From: Deltaproteobacteria bacterium
Lineage (GTDB): Bacteria > Desulfobacterota > DSM-4660 > Desulfatiglandales > Desulfatiglandaceae
Assembly: GCA_019314425.1 (NCBI GenBank)
Contig: JAFCZI010000104.1
Span: 1 to 13,647 of the forward strand
Length of the DNA: 13,647 nucleotides
Reading direction: 5' to 3'
The notes under the pieces were generated by a model. The model saw only the letters and a list, made by a program, of their open reading frames with translations. It made no database searches and was not told where the DNA came from. The translations under genes were made by a program, and so were the position numbers. Shown here piece after piece: positions 1 to 6,940 of the stretch (position 1 is the stretch's first letter; each line of letters starts with the position of its first letter).

Positions 1-277
1 GCATGATATCAATCACGGGGATAGACCTGGGGCACTTGACCGCGCAGGCATAACAAGAGGTACATAGCATGATGGCCTCGCTGCCGAGCACCAGTTCTCT
101 TTTTCCAGCCCGAATCAGAGAGAAGATCTGCCTCGGCGGATAGTCCATATGTTCCCGCAACGGGCAGGATGCCGCGCAGACGCCGCAATTCATGCACATT
201 TTGATTTCATCCCCAGAATGCACATTCTGGAAAACCTCCTCGGCAAAGGAGGGATCGTAGTCCACCACATTTTCCAT
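1..277 (-). CDS. qmoC: QmoC, quinone-interacting membrane-bound oxidoreductase subunit C (N-terminal 92 codons, truncated by window edge)
   Basis: This is the 5' end of the third Qmo subunit; the gene continues past the left edge. The 92 visible residues begin MENVVDYDPSFAEEVF and contain two four-cysteine motifs, CMNCGVCAASCP and CTSCYACAVKCP. These would bind two [4Fe-4S] clusters, as in HdrC-like domains. Full-length QmoC in this family continues into a membrane-bound cytochrome b-like domain, which is outside the window. The ATG at 277 is preceded by AAAGGGG at a suitable distance, which supports this start. The gap to qmoB is 73 bp and contains a short repeat, so the genes are co-oriented but not tightly coupled. 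By family knowledge, QmoC passes electrons between menaquinol and the QmoA/QmoB flavoproteins on the way to APS reductase. The call rests on the cysteine motifs plus position directly after qmoB. Confidence 0.92.
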   Translation of the reverse strand, partial: MENVVDYDPSFAEEVFQNVHSGDEIKMCMNCGVCAASCPLREHMDYPPRQIFSLIRAGKRELVLGSEAIMLCTSCYACAVKCPRSIPVIDIM

Positions 278-290
278 AAACAAACCCCTT

Positions 291-329
291 TGATACAGGT
301 ATCAGGTATCAGTTGTCAGTCGTCAGGCT
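291..329. repeat. Short TATCAG/TGTCAG repeat cluster between qmoB and qmoC
   Basis: The gap between qmoB and qmoC contains near-repeats of a 7-10 base word: GATACAGGTATCAGGTATCAG followed by TTGTCAG and TCGTCAGG. It looks like a short dispersed intergenic repeat inserted in an otherwise tight operon. No hairpin with a T-run is evident, so it is unlikely to be a terminator. Whether it recurs elsewhere in the genome cannot be seen here. Confidence 0.45.
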
Positions 330-350
330 AACACCTAATCACCGAGTTCT

Positions 351-2582
351 TTACCAGCCTTTATACGGGTTGGGACCCACTTCCTCGATGGTTTTCATGA
401 AGTCACCGATAATCTGGGGAATCTTATCGTAATCGGTAATGCCCACTTCTACGAACTTCACCCGATCCGATTCCAGGGCCAGCCGGTCCAATGTCTCCGA
501 CACCTTGCTGAGCCGCGTGTTGGCCAGTTCACTCCCTTTTACAAAGTGGCACTGGTAATCATCTCCGTGGCGGCATCCCATCAGCAAAATGCCGTCAATC
601 CCTCGCGACAGGGAGTCCGCGATCCAGACCAGATTCATGGAACCCAGACACCGCATGGGAACAAACCGCACATAGGGACTCCACTTCATGCGCTTGATGC
701 CCGCCATATCGAGGGCCGGCAAAGCGTCGTTCTCGCAGATGAGGCAGATAACTCTCGGTTTTTCCTCATCCTCTTCGGGAACGTTGACGGATTTGATCAT
801 GTTGCCGATCATGCCCACGGAGTAATTCTTGAAAGAGATAATCCGTTCCGGACACGCCCCCATACAAATACCGCAACGACGGCACCTTGTGGGGTTGGGC
901 AGGGGGTTGGCTTTTTCATCTTCGTTGATGGCCCCGAAGGGACATTCTTCCGTACACCGCTTACACTGGGTGCATCGATTCATGTTAAATTCCGGGTAGG
1001 TCATATCCCCGGCTCTGGGGTGAACCGCCTTGCCTTCGGCGGTTAGTTCTGAACACTGAATGGCCTTCATGGCGGCGCCGACCGCATCATCTAAGACCTT
1101 GGCCGTTTCCATGGGCCTTTTCACGCATCCCGCGCTGTAAATACCCGTTCGTCTTGTTTCATAGGGAAAGCAGATGAAGTGTGAATCGGGGAAACCGTAC
1201 TTCAGGGTGGGCAACTCCGGTCCCTGTCGGTATTCCAGATTCAGGGCGGTGCTGCCAAAGAAACCGGAATCAGGCGCTACTTCGATCATGCCTTCTTCAT
1301 CGGCGCCTTCCGCATCGGCGGGGGCCTTGATTTTAGGCGCCACATCCGGTTTTGAAGCGGGCACCATGCCTACCGCCAGGACCACCAGGTCCAATTCTTC
1401 AATCTTTATTTTCTCTCCCAGAAGTTCGTCATCCGCTTCCACGAAGAGTTTTCCACCGGCCTCACCCACTTCCGTGGCAGCGCCCCGAATGAATATATTA
1501 CCATCTTCCTGGGCTTTTCGGTAAAAATCTTCCGCCTGACCCACCGTGCGGATGTCTTTATACAGGACATAATTCACCGCTTCCGGGTCCTGCTCTTTCA
1601 CGTAGGTGGCCTGTTTCATGGAAACCAGGCAGCACGCGGACGAACAATAGGGCAGATACTCCGGGTCCCTGGAACCGGCACACTGAATAAACAGCACATT
1701 TTTCACCGGACTACCGTCGGAAGGCCGGGTAATTTTACCGGCCGCAGCCATCTCTTCCATTTCAACATTGGTGATGACGTCCTTGAACTGGCCATAGCCC
1801 AGATGCCCCAGCTTATTGGCATCGTAGGGGACCCATCCTGTGGCTTGAACCACCGCGCCCGCCCGCTCATTGACCACATTACCGTTATTCTTAATGTCCA
1901 CGGAAAACAGACCGGGACCACCGCTGATCTTCTCAACCGTCGAAGCGGTGTAGACCTTGATCTTGTCATCCGCTTCCACTGCCTGGATTAGCTCTTCCGC
2001 ACCGGAATCCGCCAGCTCTTTGTAGGGAAGGGTGATGGTCTTTTTCATTTTGCCTAAAAAACCACCCAGTTTATCTTCCTTTTCCACCAGGATTGCCCGG
2101 TATCCGGCTTTGGCGGTTTCAAGGGCCGCCGTCATACCAGCCAGGCCGCCACCCACCACCAGCACATCCTTGGAATATTCCTCTTCCGCCTTAAAGGGCT
2201 CCGCTGGTTGCGTATCCTTGGCCTTGGAACATCCCATCCGCAGGTTGTCTTCCGCCAGTTCCTGGGTATTTTCCTCTTTGGGGGGCATGACCCAGGCCAC
2301 GTGCTCTCTTAAGTTGACCCGTTCAACCACGATACTCTGACCAAAGTTAAACACATCGTAATTGACCCGGTAGGAACAGGCGCCGATGATGACCGTATTG
2401 ATCCCCTCATCGGCAATATCTTTCTTGATCAGCGCAACGCCTTCGGCATCGCACAGGCAGGAATGATCTTTTGAGACGTCAATGGTGAAGTCTTCGGTCC
2501 CTTCCTCCTTGAGCTGTTCAATGTCCAGGGCATCTCCAATGCCGCACCCGGTGCATATATAAACTGCTGTCTTCTTGTCCAT
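351..2582 (-). CDS. qmoB: QmoB, HdrA/MvhD-like flavo-iron-sulfur subunit of the Qmo complex
   Basis: This 743-residue protein is the large HdrA-like subunit of Qmo, the complex linking the quinone pool to APS reductase. An N-terminal domain (about 1-120) carries a CTGC motif at 10-13 and further cysteines at 42, 44 and 69. An FAD-binding GGGLAG lies at 144-149. The HdrA-type CAGSRD...YCSSACC cysteine set is at about 301-318. Two ferredoxin motifs follow, with cysteines 537/540/543/547 and 567/570/573/577. The C-terminal 130 residues form an MvhD-like domain with cysteines 613, 616, 645, 670 and 678. This order matches known QmoB. The ATG is four bases after the qmoA stop, so the two are translationally coupled. 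No truncation or missing cofactor ligand was noticed. Confidence 0.95.
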   Translation of the reverse strand: MDKKTAVYICTGCGIGDALDIEQLKEEGTEDFTIDVSKDHSCLCDAEGVALIKKDIADEGINTVIIGACSYRVNYDVFNFGQSIVVERVNLREHVAWVMPPKEENTQELAEDNLRMGCSKAKDTQPAEPFKAEEEYSKDVLVVGGGLAGMTAALETAKAGYRAILVEKEDKLGGFLGKMKKTITLPYKELADSGAEELIQAVEADDKIKVYTASTVEKISGGPGLFSVDIKNNGNVVNERAGAVVQATGWVPYDANKLGHLGYGQFKDVITNVEMEEMAAAGKITRPSDGSPVKNVLFIQCAGSRDPEYLPYCSSACCLVSMKQATYVKEQDPEAVNYVLYKDIRTVGQAEDFYRKAQEDGNIFIRGAATEVGEAGGKLFVEADDELLGEKIKIEELDLVVLAVGMVPASKPDVAPKIKAPADAEGADEEGMIEVAPDSGFFGSTALNLEYRQGPELPTLKYGFPDSHFICFPYETRRTGIYSAGCVKRPMETAKVLDDAVGAAMKAIQCSELTAEGKAVHPRAGDMTYPEFNMNRCTQCKRCTEECPFGAINEDEKANPLPNPTRCRRCGICMGACPERIISFKNYSVGMIGNMIKSVNVPEEDEEKPRVICLICENDALPALDMAGIKRMKWSPYVRFVPMRCLGSMNLVWIADSLSRGIDGILLMGCRHGDDYQCHFVKGSELANTRLSKVSETLDRLALESDRVKFVEVGITDYDKIPQIIGDFMKTIEEVGPNPYKGW

Positions 2583-2586
2583 CGAG

Positions 2587-3855
2587 TTACCTCCTCGCGA
2601 TTGATTGGATAGCCTTCAAAGCGGATGACGTGGCGTCCTGCACGGATGAAGCGACATCCGTGGGTCTCCTGACACAACCGGCGCCGTATATGCCGGGTTT
2701 TTCCGGATCATTGACCACGAAGCCATATTCGTCCGCCGCCACTTCGGGTGCGCCGTCTATGTCGATTTTGTTGGGAACCATGCCGGTTGCCAGAACCGCC
2801 ATGTCAAAGGTCATGCGAAGCTGCTCGCCGGTCCGCGTGTTTTCACCTTCCAACAGCAGGTTGCCCGTCGCCTCATCCTCTGAGATGTTTGCAATTTTGC
2901 TTTTGATAAATTCTATTTTTTCATCTTCCTGAACCATGGTGTAAAAGTCTTCCAGCCGATCCAGTGCCCGGATATCAATAAAAAAGATGCTGATGTCAGC
3001 GTCCGGGTGTCGCTCCCGCACATAGGTGGCCTGCTTCATGGATGCCAGACAGCAGATGCCGGAACAATAGGGCAGGTGATTTTCGTCTCTGGACCCCGCA
3101 CACTGAACAAAGGCGATATTCTTGACTTCCTTGCCGTCCGAGGGCCTCAAAATTTTTCCGCCGGTGGGTCCATTCGGTGACGCCATGCGCTCCATCATCA
3201 CGTTGGTAATGACGTTCTTGTATTCGCCGTAGCCGTAGTAGTCAACTTTCGCAGCATCATAGGGCGTCCAGCCCGCAGCCCATACCACAGCACCCACGTT
3301 CAGATCAAAGGTGGTCTCAGCCATGTCCAGTTCAACCGCGCCATACTCACAGGCTTCCTGGCACTTCTTGCCGTCTTCGGTTTCCACAATGGAAGGATCA
3401 ATCACATACCGCATGGGGAATGCAAATTCATGGGGAAGATACGCGCCCTTGATCTTGTCCATGCCGAAATTGAAGGGATTGTCGATTTCAGTTTCACAGA
3501 CGTCACTGCATTTACCGCAGCAGGTGCATTTATCGTTCACATACCGGGGTGACAATTTGATGGTCACGTCGTAATTGCCTTCAGACCCCGATATATTCGC
3601 CACTTCGGCCATGGTGAAAAAACGAACCTTTGGATTCTGTCTCATGCGCCGAAAATTAATTTCAAGACCACAATTGGGCGGGCACAGCTTGGGGAAATAC
3701 TGATACAACTGGGTCACTCGCCCCCCCAGGTAGGGATTCTTTTCAACCAGCACCACATCATAACCGGCCTCGGCCGCTTCCAGGGCGGACGTAATCCCGC
3801 TCATGCCTCCGCCAACCACCAGTATACTCTGGTTCGTCGTTTGTACCTCTGCCAT
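2587..3855 (-). CDS. qmoA: QmoA, HdrA-like FAD subunit of the Qmo complex
   Basis: This 422-residue flavoprotein resembles HdrA and is the smaller flavin subunit of Qmo. Residues 15-20 (GGGMSG) form the dinucleotide-binding loop, followed by VLVEKNPYLGGR, typical of HdrA. One [4Fe-4S] motif is formed by cysteines 110/113/116/120, with extra cysteines at 112, 165 and 169. The HdrA cysteine set CAGSRD...YCSGICC lies at about 252-269. The C-terminus has the usual FAD-family GIYGAGCVRRP stretch. The ATG at 3855 follows a strong GGAGGAG. The gene starts a tight qmoA-qmoB pair but is separated from aprA by 242 bp containing two hairpins and short repeats. In sulfate reducers Qmo is the accepted electron donor to AprBA; the adjacency here fits. 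Confidence 0.95.
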   Translation of the reverse strand: MAEVQTTNQSILVVGGGMSGITSALEAAEAGYDVVLVEKNPYLGGRVTQLYQYFPKLCPPNCGLEINFRRMRQNPKVRFFTMAEVANISGSEGNYDVTIKLSPRYVNDKCTCCGKCSDVCETEIDNPFNFGMDKIKGAYLPHEFAFPMRYVIDPSIVETEDGKKCQEACEYGAVELDMAETTFDLNVGAVVWAAGWTPYDAAKVDYYGYGEYKNVITNVMMERMASPNGPTGGKILRPSDGKEVKNIAFVQCAGSRDENHLPYCSGICCLASMKQATYVRERHPDADISIFFIDIRALDRLEDFYTMVQEDEKIEFIKSKIANISEDEATGNLLLEGENTRTGEQLRMTFDMAVLATGMVPNKIDIDGAPEVAADEYGFVVNDPEKPGIYGAGCVRRPTDVASSVQDATSSALKAIQSIARR

Positions 3856-3902
3856 GTCTCCTCCAGCGTTGTTTTTTTAAGCCGTTAGCTATTAGCCGTT
3901 CC

Positions 3903-3932
3903 ACCTTTGCGCCTTTGCGGCTTTGCGTGAGA
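3903..3932. repeat. Short dispersed repeat (CGCAAAG, about 8-base period) upstream of qmoA
   Basis: On the minus strand the motif CGCAAAG occurs three times in a row at about eight-base spacing, between the apr hairpins and qmoA. A clearly related sequence, with variants GCAGAGAC, GCAAAGGA and GCAAGA, lies at 13515-13543 inside the 5' end of thiC. A second small word, GGCTAATAGCTAACGGC, follows at 3882-3898. These look like intergenic dispersed repeats rather than binding sites, because one copy is translated. Confidence 0.5.
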
Positions 3933-3975
3933 CCTTTTTTGATTTTGGCAACACCGCCTAGGCTGCATTCAAACA

Positions 3976-4027
3976 CGTATCTTGTCACCACCCATTTTGA
4001 TTCAAAAATGAGCATTGACAAGATACG
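3976..4027. other. Long inverted repeat between aprA and qmoA
   Basis: Two perfect 12-base arms, CGTATCTTGTCA (3976-3987) and TGACAAGATACG (4016-4027), are separated by 28 bases. The interior itself contains a nearly self-complementary CATTTTGA / TCAAAAATG pair, so the whole 52 bases could fold into one long interrupted stem. On the minus strand it lies just downstream of the apr terminator-like hairpin and about 120 bases upstream of qmoA. It could be an mRNA structure in a qmo leader, a second terminator stage without a T-run, or an operator. The structure is directly visible; the role is unknown. Confidence 0.6.
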
Positions 4028-4045
4028 AAGTCGCAATTAACAAAA

Positions 4046-4076
4046 TGCTCCAGGCATCGCAAAGATGCCTGGAGCA
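4046..4076 (-). terminator. Intrinsic terminator-like hairpin downstream of aprA
   Basis: A perfect 13-base stem, TGCTCCAGGCATC with its complement, encloses a five-base loop. On the minus strand it is followed by TTTTG. It starts about 21 bases after the aprA stop. The long perfect stem is strong but the T-run is short (four), so partial read-through into qmo is plausible. Confidence 0.8.
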
Positions 4077-4097
4077 ATGGTCAACAACAGTTAATGA

Positions 4098-5981
4098 TTA
4101 TACACCGGGGATATGCCACACATCTTTCTTGGTCATTTCCCATTCGCCGGTTGCAGCATCACGCCTGCAGTTGGCGAAGCAGTGCCAGTTTTCATCGTCC
4201 ATTTTAGGTGTATCCGACCTGAAGTAGTATCCAGGCCAACGGGTCTCATCACGGAACAGCATGGTGCGCACATGGGCTTCCGCCTGCGCCATGCGGTGCA
4301 TGTTCTCCCAGCACCTTTCCAGTTCGTAGATACCCTCGGCAGCCAGTTTCTCGGCATCTTCCTGCAGATACACGAACAGCTCCATGGCTCTCTCAAGATT
4401 CGGCTTGCTGGTCTTGAAAGCTGCGGTCACGCCGCCTGCGTACTCATCCATGATCTTTTGCATACGATCCATGAAGGGGCGCCACAGGATGTAGTTGGGG
4501 TTAACGGAGGGTTCAGTGGTGATTTTGCAGAATTCCTGGTAGGTATCCAGGGGCGCCAGGATCTTTGCTTTCAAACCTTCGACCATGGCTGCATCCACAT
4601 TGGGCTCCGCACCCTTTTCCACGATGTACTTGATGGCAGCTTTACCGGTAAAACGACCTTCCGCGTGGGAACCGGAGGAGAACTTGTGGCTGGAAGCGCC
4701 GGAGGCGTCGCCGGCCGCAAACAGAGCGTCCACCGTTGTCATGTTGGCGTAACCCCATTTGTAGGGGGTATCCAGATCTTCAGGACCGCTCACCCATGCA
4801 CCGGAAGCGCCGGAGTGGGAACCGATGAAGTACGGCTCACAAGCGGCGATTTCGGAATGTTTCTCTTCGGGCTTAACGTTCAAGGCCGCCCAGAGATGGG
4901 CCTGGGAAATGGTCATATCCAGGAAATCTTCCCATGCTTCGGACTCCAGTTCCTTCATTTTCTTCTTGTAGCCCTTCGGGTCTTCCTTATAGGCATCGGC
5001 GATCTTGTTGATGGCCTCAGCGGTCTCCATGTACAGAGGACCTAAGCCCGCGTCGATATCCAGCATACCCAGGTAGTTCCTGAGGTTGGCCGGGATGGGT
5101 TTGGCCAGGCCATAGGGCGCCCAGTTCTGAAGCTCCTCTTTCCTCACCGACATGTACTCGCCGCCCACAGCGCTGATGGCGCGGGATTTAAACAGCAGGA
5201 ACCATGCACCCACGGGGCCATACGCATCCTTGAATCGGACAGGAACAAAACGCACTTCCTGGCAGGTCATCTCGGCGCCGGCCTTAATGGTGAAGTACGC
5301 ACTGGAACCGGTGTTAAACGGCGGATACCAGGAGCGTCCAAAACCTTCACCCACGGAACGGGGACGGAACACATGCACCGCACCACCCATGGTGGCAATC
5401 GTACACTTTGCTTTGAACACGTAAAATTTTTCTTCACGGGTGCTGAAACCCACAGCGCCCACACACTTGTTGCCGTCCAACAACGGCTCAACGATGAAAA
5501 TACGCTCAAAAATCTCACCACCCGCATCGGCGATGGCGTTTTTGGCGGCTTCCGCGACGAGAATCTTATAGGACTCACCGTTGATCATGAGCTGCCAGCG
5601 GCCTTCATGAACGTACTTGCCGTCTTCATCCAACCAGATTTTGAGACCCCATTTTTCAAACAGGTGAACCGAGGAGTCCACGTGACGGGCGATGTTGTAA
5701 ACCAGATCTTCTCTGGAAATACCCATCAGGTCCTGACGCACGTAGCGAACATAGTCCTCGAGGGTGTTATCGCCATCTTTCACGCCCACATACTGGTTGA
5801 TAGCGGAAAGTCCCATGGCCACAGCGCCGCTTCGATCCAAAGCCGCTTTGTCCACCAGGGTAATTTTAAGATTGTTCTTCTTTGCCCAGTAAGCGGCCTC
5901 AGTGGCCACACCACAGGCTGAGAAACCCCCACCTAGAATCAGGAGGTCAGTGTTGACTTCTACTGTTTCAAAATTTGCCAT
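4098..5981 (-). CDS. aprA: AprA, adenylylsulfate reductase alpha subunit (FAD)
   Basis: This 627-residue protein is the catalytic flavoprotein of dissimilatory APS reductase, which interconverts APS and sulfite plus AMP in the cytoplasm. It begins with the FAD-binding fold (LILGGGFSACG, about 15-24) and belongs to the fumarate reductase/AprA family. The conserved RFKDAYGPVGAWF block (from about 249) and GSHSGASGAWVSGPED block (from about 387) correspond to the substrate-pocket regions of characterised AprA. R249 and H389 are probably the active-site arginine and histidine, by alignment from memory. The C-terminus has the family's DDENWH and VWHIPGV. Length is normal. The start is fixed by AGGAGGT upstream of ATG 5981. 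It follows aprB by 21 bp, giving the usual aprBA order, and is followed by a hairpin. AprA is widely used as a phylogenetic marker for sulfate reducers. Confidence 0.98.
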   Translation of the reverse strand: MANFETVEVNTDLLILGGGFSACGVATEAAYWAKKNNLKITLVDKAALDRSGAVAMGLSAINQYVGVKDGDNTLEDYVRYVRQDLMGISREDLVYNIARHVDSSVHLFEKWGLKIWLDEDGKYVHEGRWQLMINGESYKILVAEAAKNAIADAGGEIFERIFIVEPLLDGNKCVGAVGFSTREEKFYVFKAKCTIATMGGAVHVFRPRSVGEGFGRSWYPPFNTGSSAYFTIKAGAEMTCQEVRFVPVRFKDAYGPVGAWFLLFKSRAISAVGGEYMSVRKEELQNWAPYGLAKPIPANLRNYLGMLDIDAGLGPLYMETAEAINKIADAYKEDPKGYKKKMKELESEAWEDFLDMTISQAHLWAALNVKPEEKHSEIAACEPYFIGSHSGASGAWVSGPEDLDTPYKWGYANMTTVDALFAAGDASGASSHKFSSGSHAEGRFTGKAAIKYIVEKGAEPNVDAAMVEGLKAKILAPLDTYQEFCKITTEPSVNPNYILWRPFMDRMQKIMDEYAGGVTAAFKTSKPNLERAMELFVYLQEDAEKLAAEGIYELERCWENMHRMAQAEAHVRTMLFRDETRWPGYYFRSDTPKMDDENWHCFANCRRDAATGEWEMTKKDVWHIPGV

Positions 5982-6002
5982 TATATAAGTTACCTCCTCT
6001 CT

Positions 6003-6437
6003 CTAAAATGTGGGAACGGCATCAAGACCTAACGATGCGGGCTCAGTTGCCAGGGCTTGATTGTTCAGATCGTCATTGGTCGCAAAACCGCCCAATGGAT
6101 CTGCGGAACCTTCTTCGGTGGTTCGGATGGGGAATTTAAACCTTTTCAGGCTGCCATCGCGAAACTTGACGGTCCACATGATATCCTCGGAACCGCGAAG
6201 CGGTGTACAGCTTGCGCCCAAAGGAATAAAATCGGCGTAACCCCGAACATCCATGGCCTGCTGCGGGCAAATCTTGACGCAACACTGGCATTCCCAACAC
6301 ATGGAAGGATCACGGTTAAAGGCCTTCATCTTCTCTTGATCCAGCACCATGAGATCGTTGGGGCAAATATACATACAAGCAGTCTTGTCCTGCCCTTTGC
6401 AACCATCGCATTTTTCTGCAATTACGAAACTTGGCAT
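6003..6437 (-). CDS. aprB: AprB, adenylylsulfate reductase beta subunit (two [4Fe-4S])
   Basis: This 144-residue iron-sulfur subunit feeds electrons to the AprA flavin. Cysteines 10/13/21/25 form the first cluster motif, with the AprB-specific insertion KGQDKTA between the second and third cysteine. Cysteines 47/50/53/57 form the second (CWECQCCVKICP). W48, between two cysteines of the second motif, matches the tryptophan proposed to help electron transfer in characterised AprB (inference from the family). The long C-terminal tail without cysteines is the part known to wrap around AprA. The start is supported by AGGAGGT eight bases before the ATG. It is the first gene after the promoter at 6696-6723 and a leader of about 250 bases. 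Confidence 0.97.
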   Translation of the reverse strand: MPSFVIAEKCDGCKGQDKTACMYICPNDLMVLDQEKMKAFNRDPSMCWECQCCVKICPQQAMDVRGYADFIPLGASCTPLRGSEDIMWTVKFRDGSLKRFKFPIRTTEEGSADPLGGFATNDDLNNQALATEPASLGLDAVPTF

Positions 6438-6461
6438 TAGTATACCTCCTGATTTAACAAT

Positions 6462-6680
6462 TTAAAAACGGTAAACAACGATACGATCAAAAAAACGATT
6501 GATCCGAAAAAGTTCTACGCTTGCACCTCCTTTCCCTGTGATCAAGGGCCAAAACAGCTGGCGACCGGAACGAATATGGACCATCTCCAACCGAAAATCT
6601 TCGAGACCCTTGCAAGGCGTCCCCTTTTGCCCGATTACTGCGTCAGACCCAAACTTCGACCTTGAATAGACTTTGTGCAT
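6462..6680 (-). CDS. Possible 72-codon leader ORF in the apr 5' region (doubtful)
   Basis: An open frame of 72 codons begins about eight bases after the predicted apr transcription start and ends 24 bases before aprB. It has no Shine-Dalgarno sequence, so it would be nearly leaderless. The C-terminal half (RSGRQLFWPLITGKGGASV to the end) looks moderately protein-like, but I recognise no family. An orphan AAAGGAGGTG (6524-6533) lies inside it without a good start codon of its own. It may simply be an untranslated leader, a remnant of an older gene, or a leader peptide. Nothing beyond openness and position supports coding. Confidence 0.2.
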   Translation of the reverse strand: MHKVYSRSKFGSDAVIGQKGTPCKGLEDFRLEMVHIRSGRQLFWPLITGKGGASVELFRINRFFDRIVVYRF

Positions 6681-6695
6681 TTTGGAACAAGCTCA

Positions 6696-6723
6696 CTTAT
6701 ATCGAATTTTATTGAGGTGTCAA
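6696..6723 (-). promoter_or_regulatory. Sigma-70 type promoter for aprBA
   Basis: On the minus strand a perfect -35 TTGACA (6723-6718) is followed after 16 bases by TATAAG (6701-6696), five of six matches to the -10 consensus. The predicted start is near 6688, giving a leader of about 250 bases to aprB. It is the best promoter match in the 500 bases upstream of aprB and fits the high expression expected of this pathway. Confidence 0.65.
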
Positions 6724-6837
6724 GAAAAAATGATCAAGAAGGTTCAAGATTCTGAAAAAAATTATCACAACACCTTCAGCGGTCCTGTCATTCGGCAACC
6801 CAAAAGGAACAACTGACTGTTAATACGAGAAAATCTT

Positions 6838-6931
6838 GATGCACTCGTAAAAAGTCACAAATCCATCTGTCGATGGCGTTGTAAAAAGTCCCAGCTACCG
6901 TGTTGCCGTGATTTTTCAGAATCTCAACATA
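6838..6931. repeat. Palindromic repeat family, copy A (half-element) 3' of the phosphofructokinase gene
   Basis: This copy contains the 34-base left-end unit (GATGCACTCGTAAAAAGTC...) followed by a single arm beginning GATGGCGTTGTAAAAAGTCC and ending TTTTTCAGAATCTCAACATA. The arm equals the reverse complement of the right half of copies B and C, so A is one arm of the hairpin without its partner. It ends nine bases from the phosphofructokinase stop codon at 6941. Confidence 0.8.
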
Positions 6932-6940
6932 TTACAACAC

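Noticed and set aside
3903..3932. CGCAAAG triple as iterons or a CRISPR-like array
   Set aside because: Too short, no spacers, no replication or Cas genes, and a related copy is embedded in the coding end of thiC.
4113..5921. Long plus-strand open frames (310 and 182 codons) opposite aprA
   Set aside because: They are antisense to a highly conserved gene, match no known protein, and follow from the codon bias of aprA.
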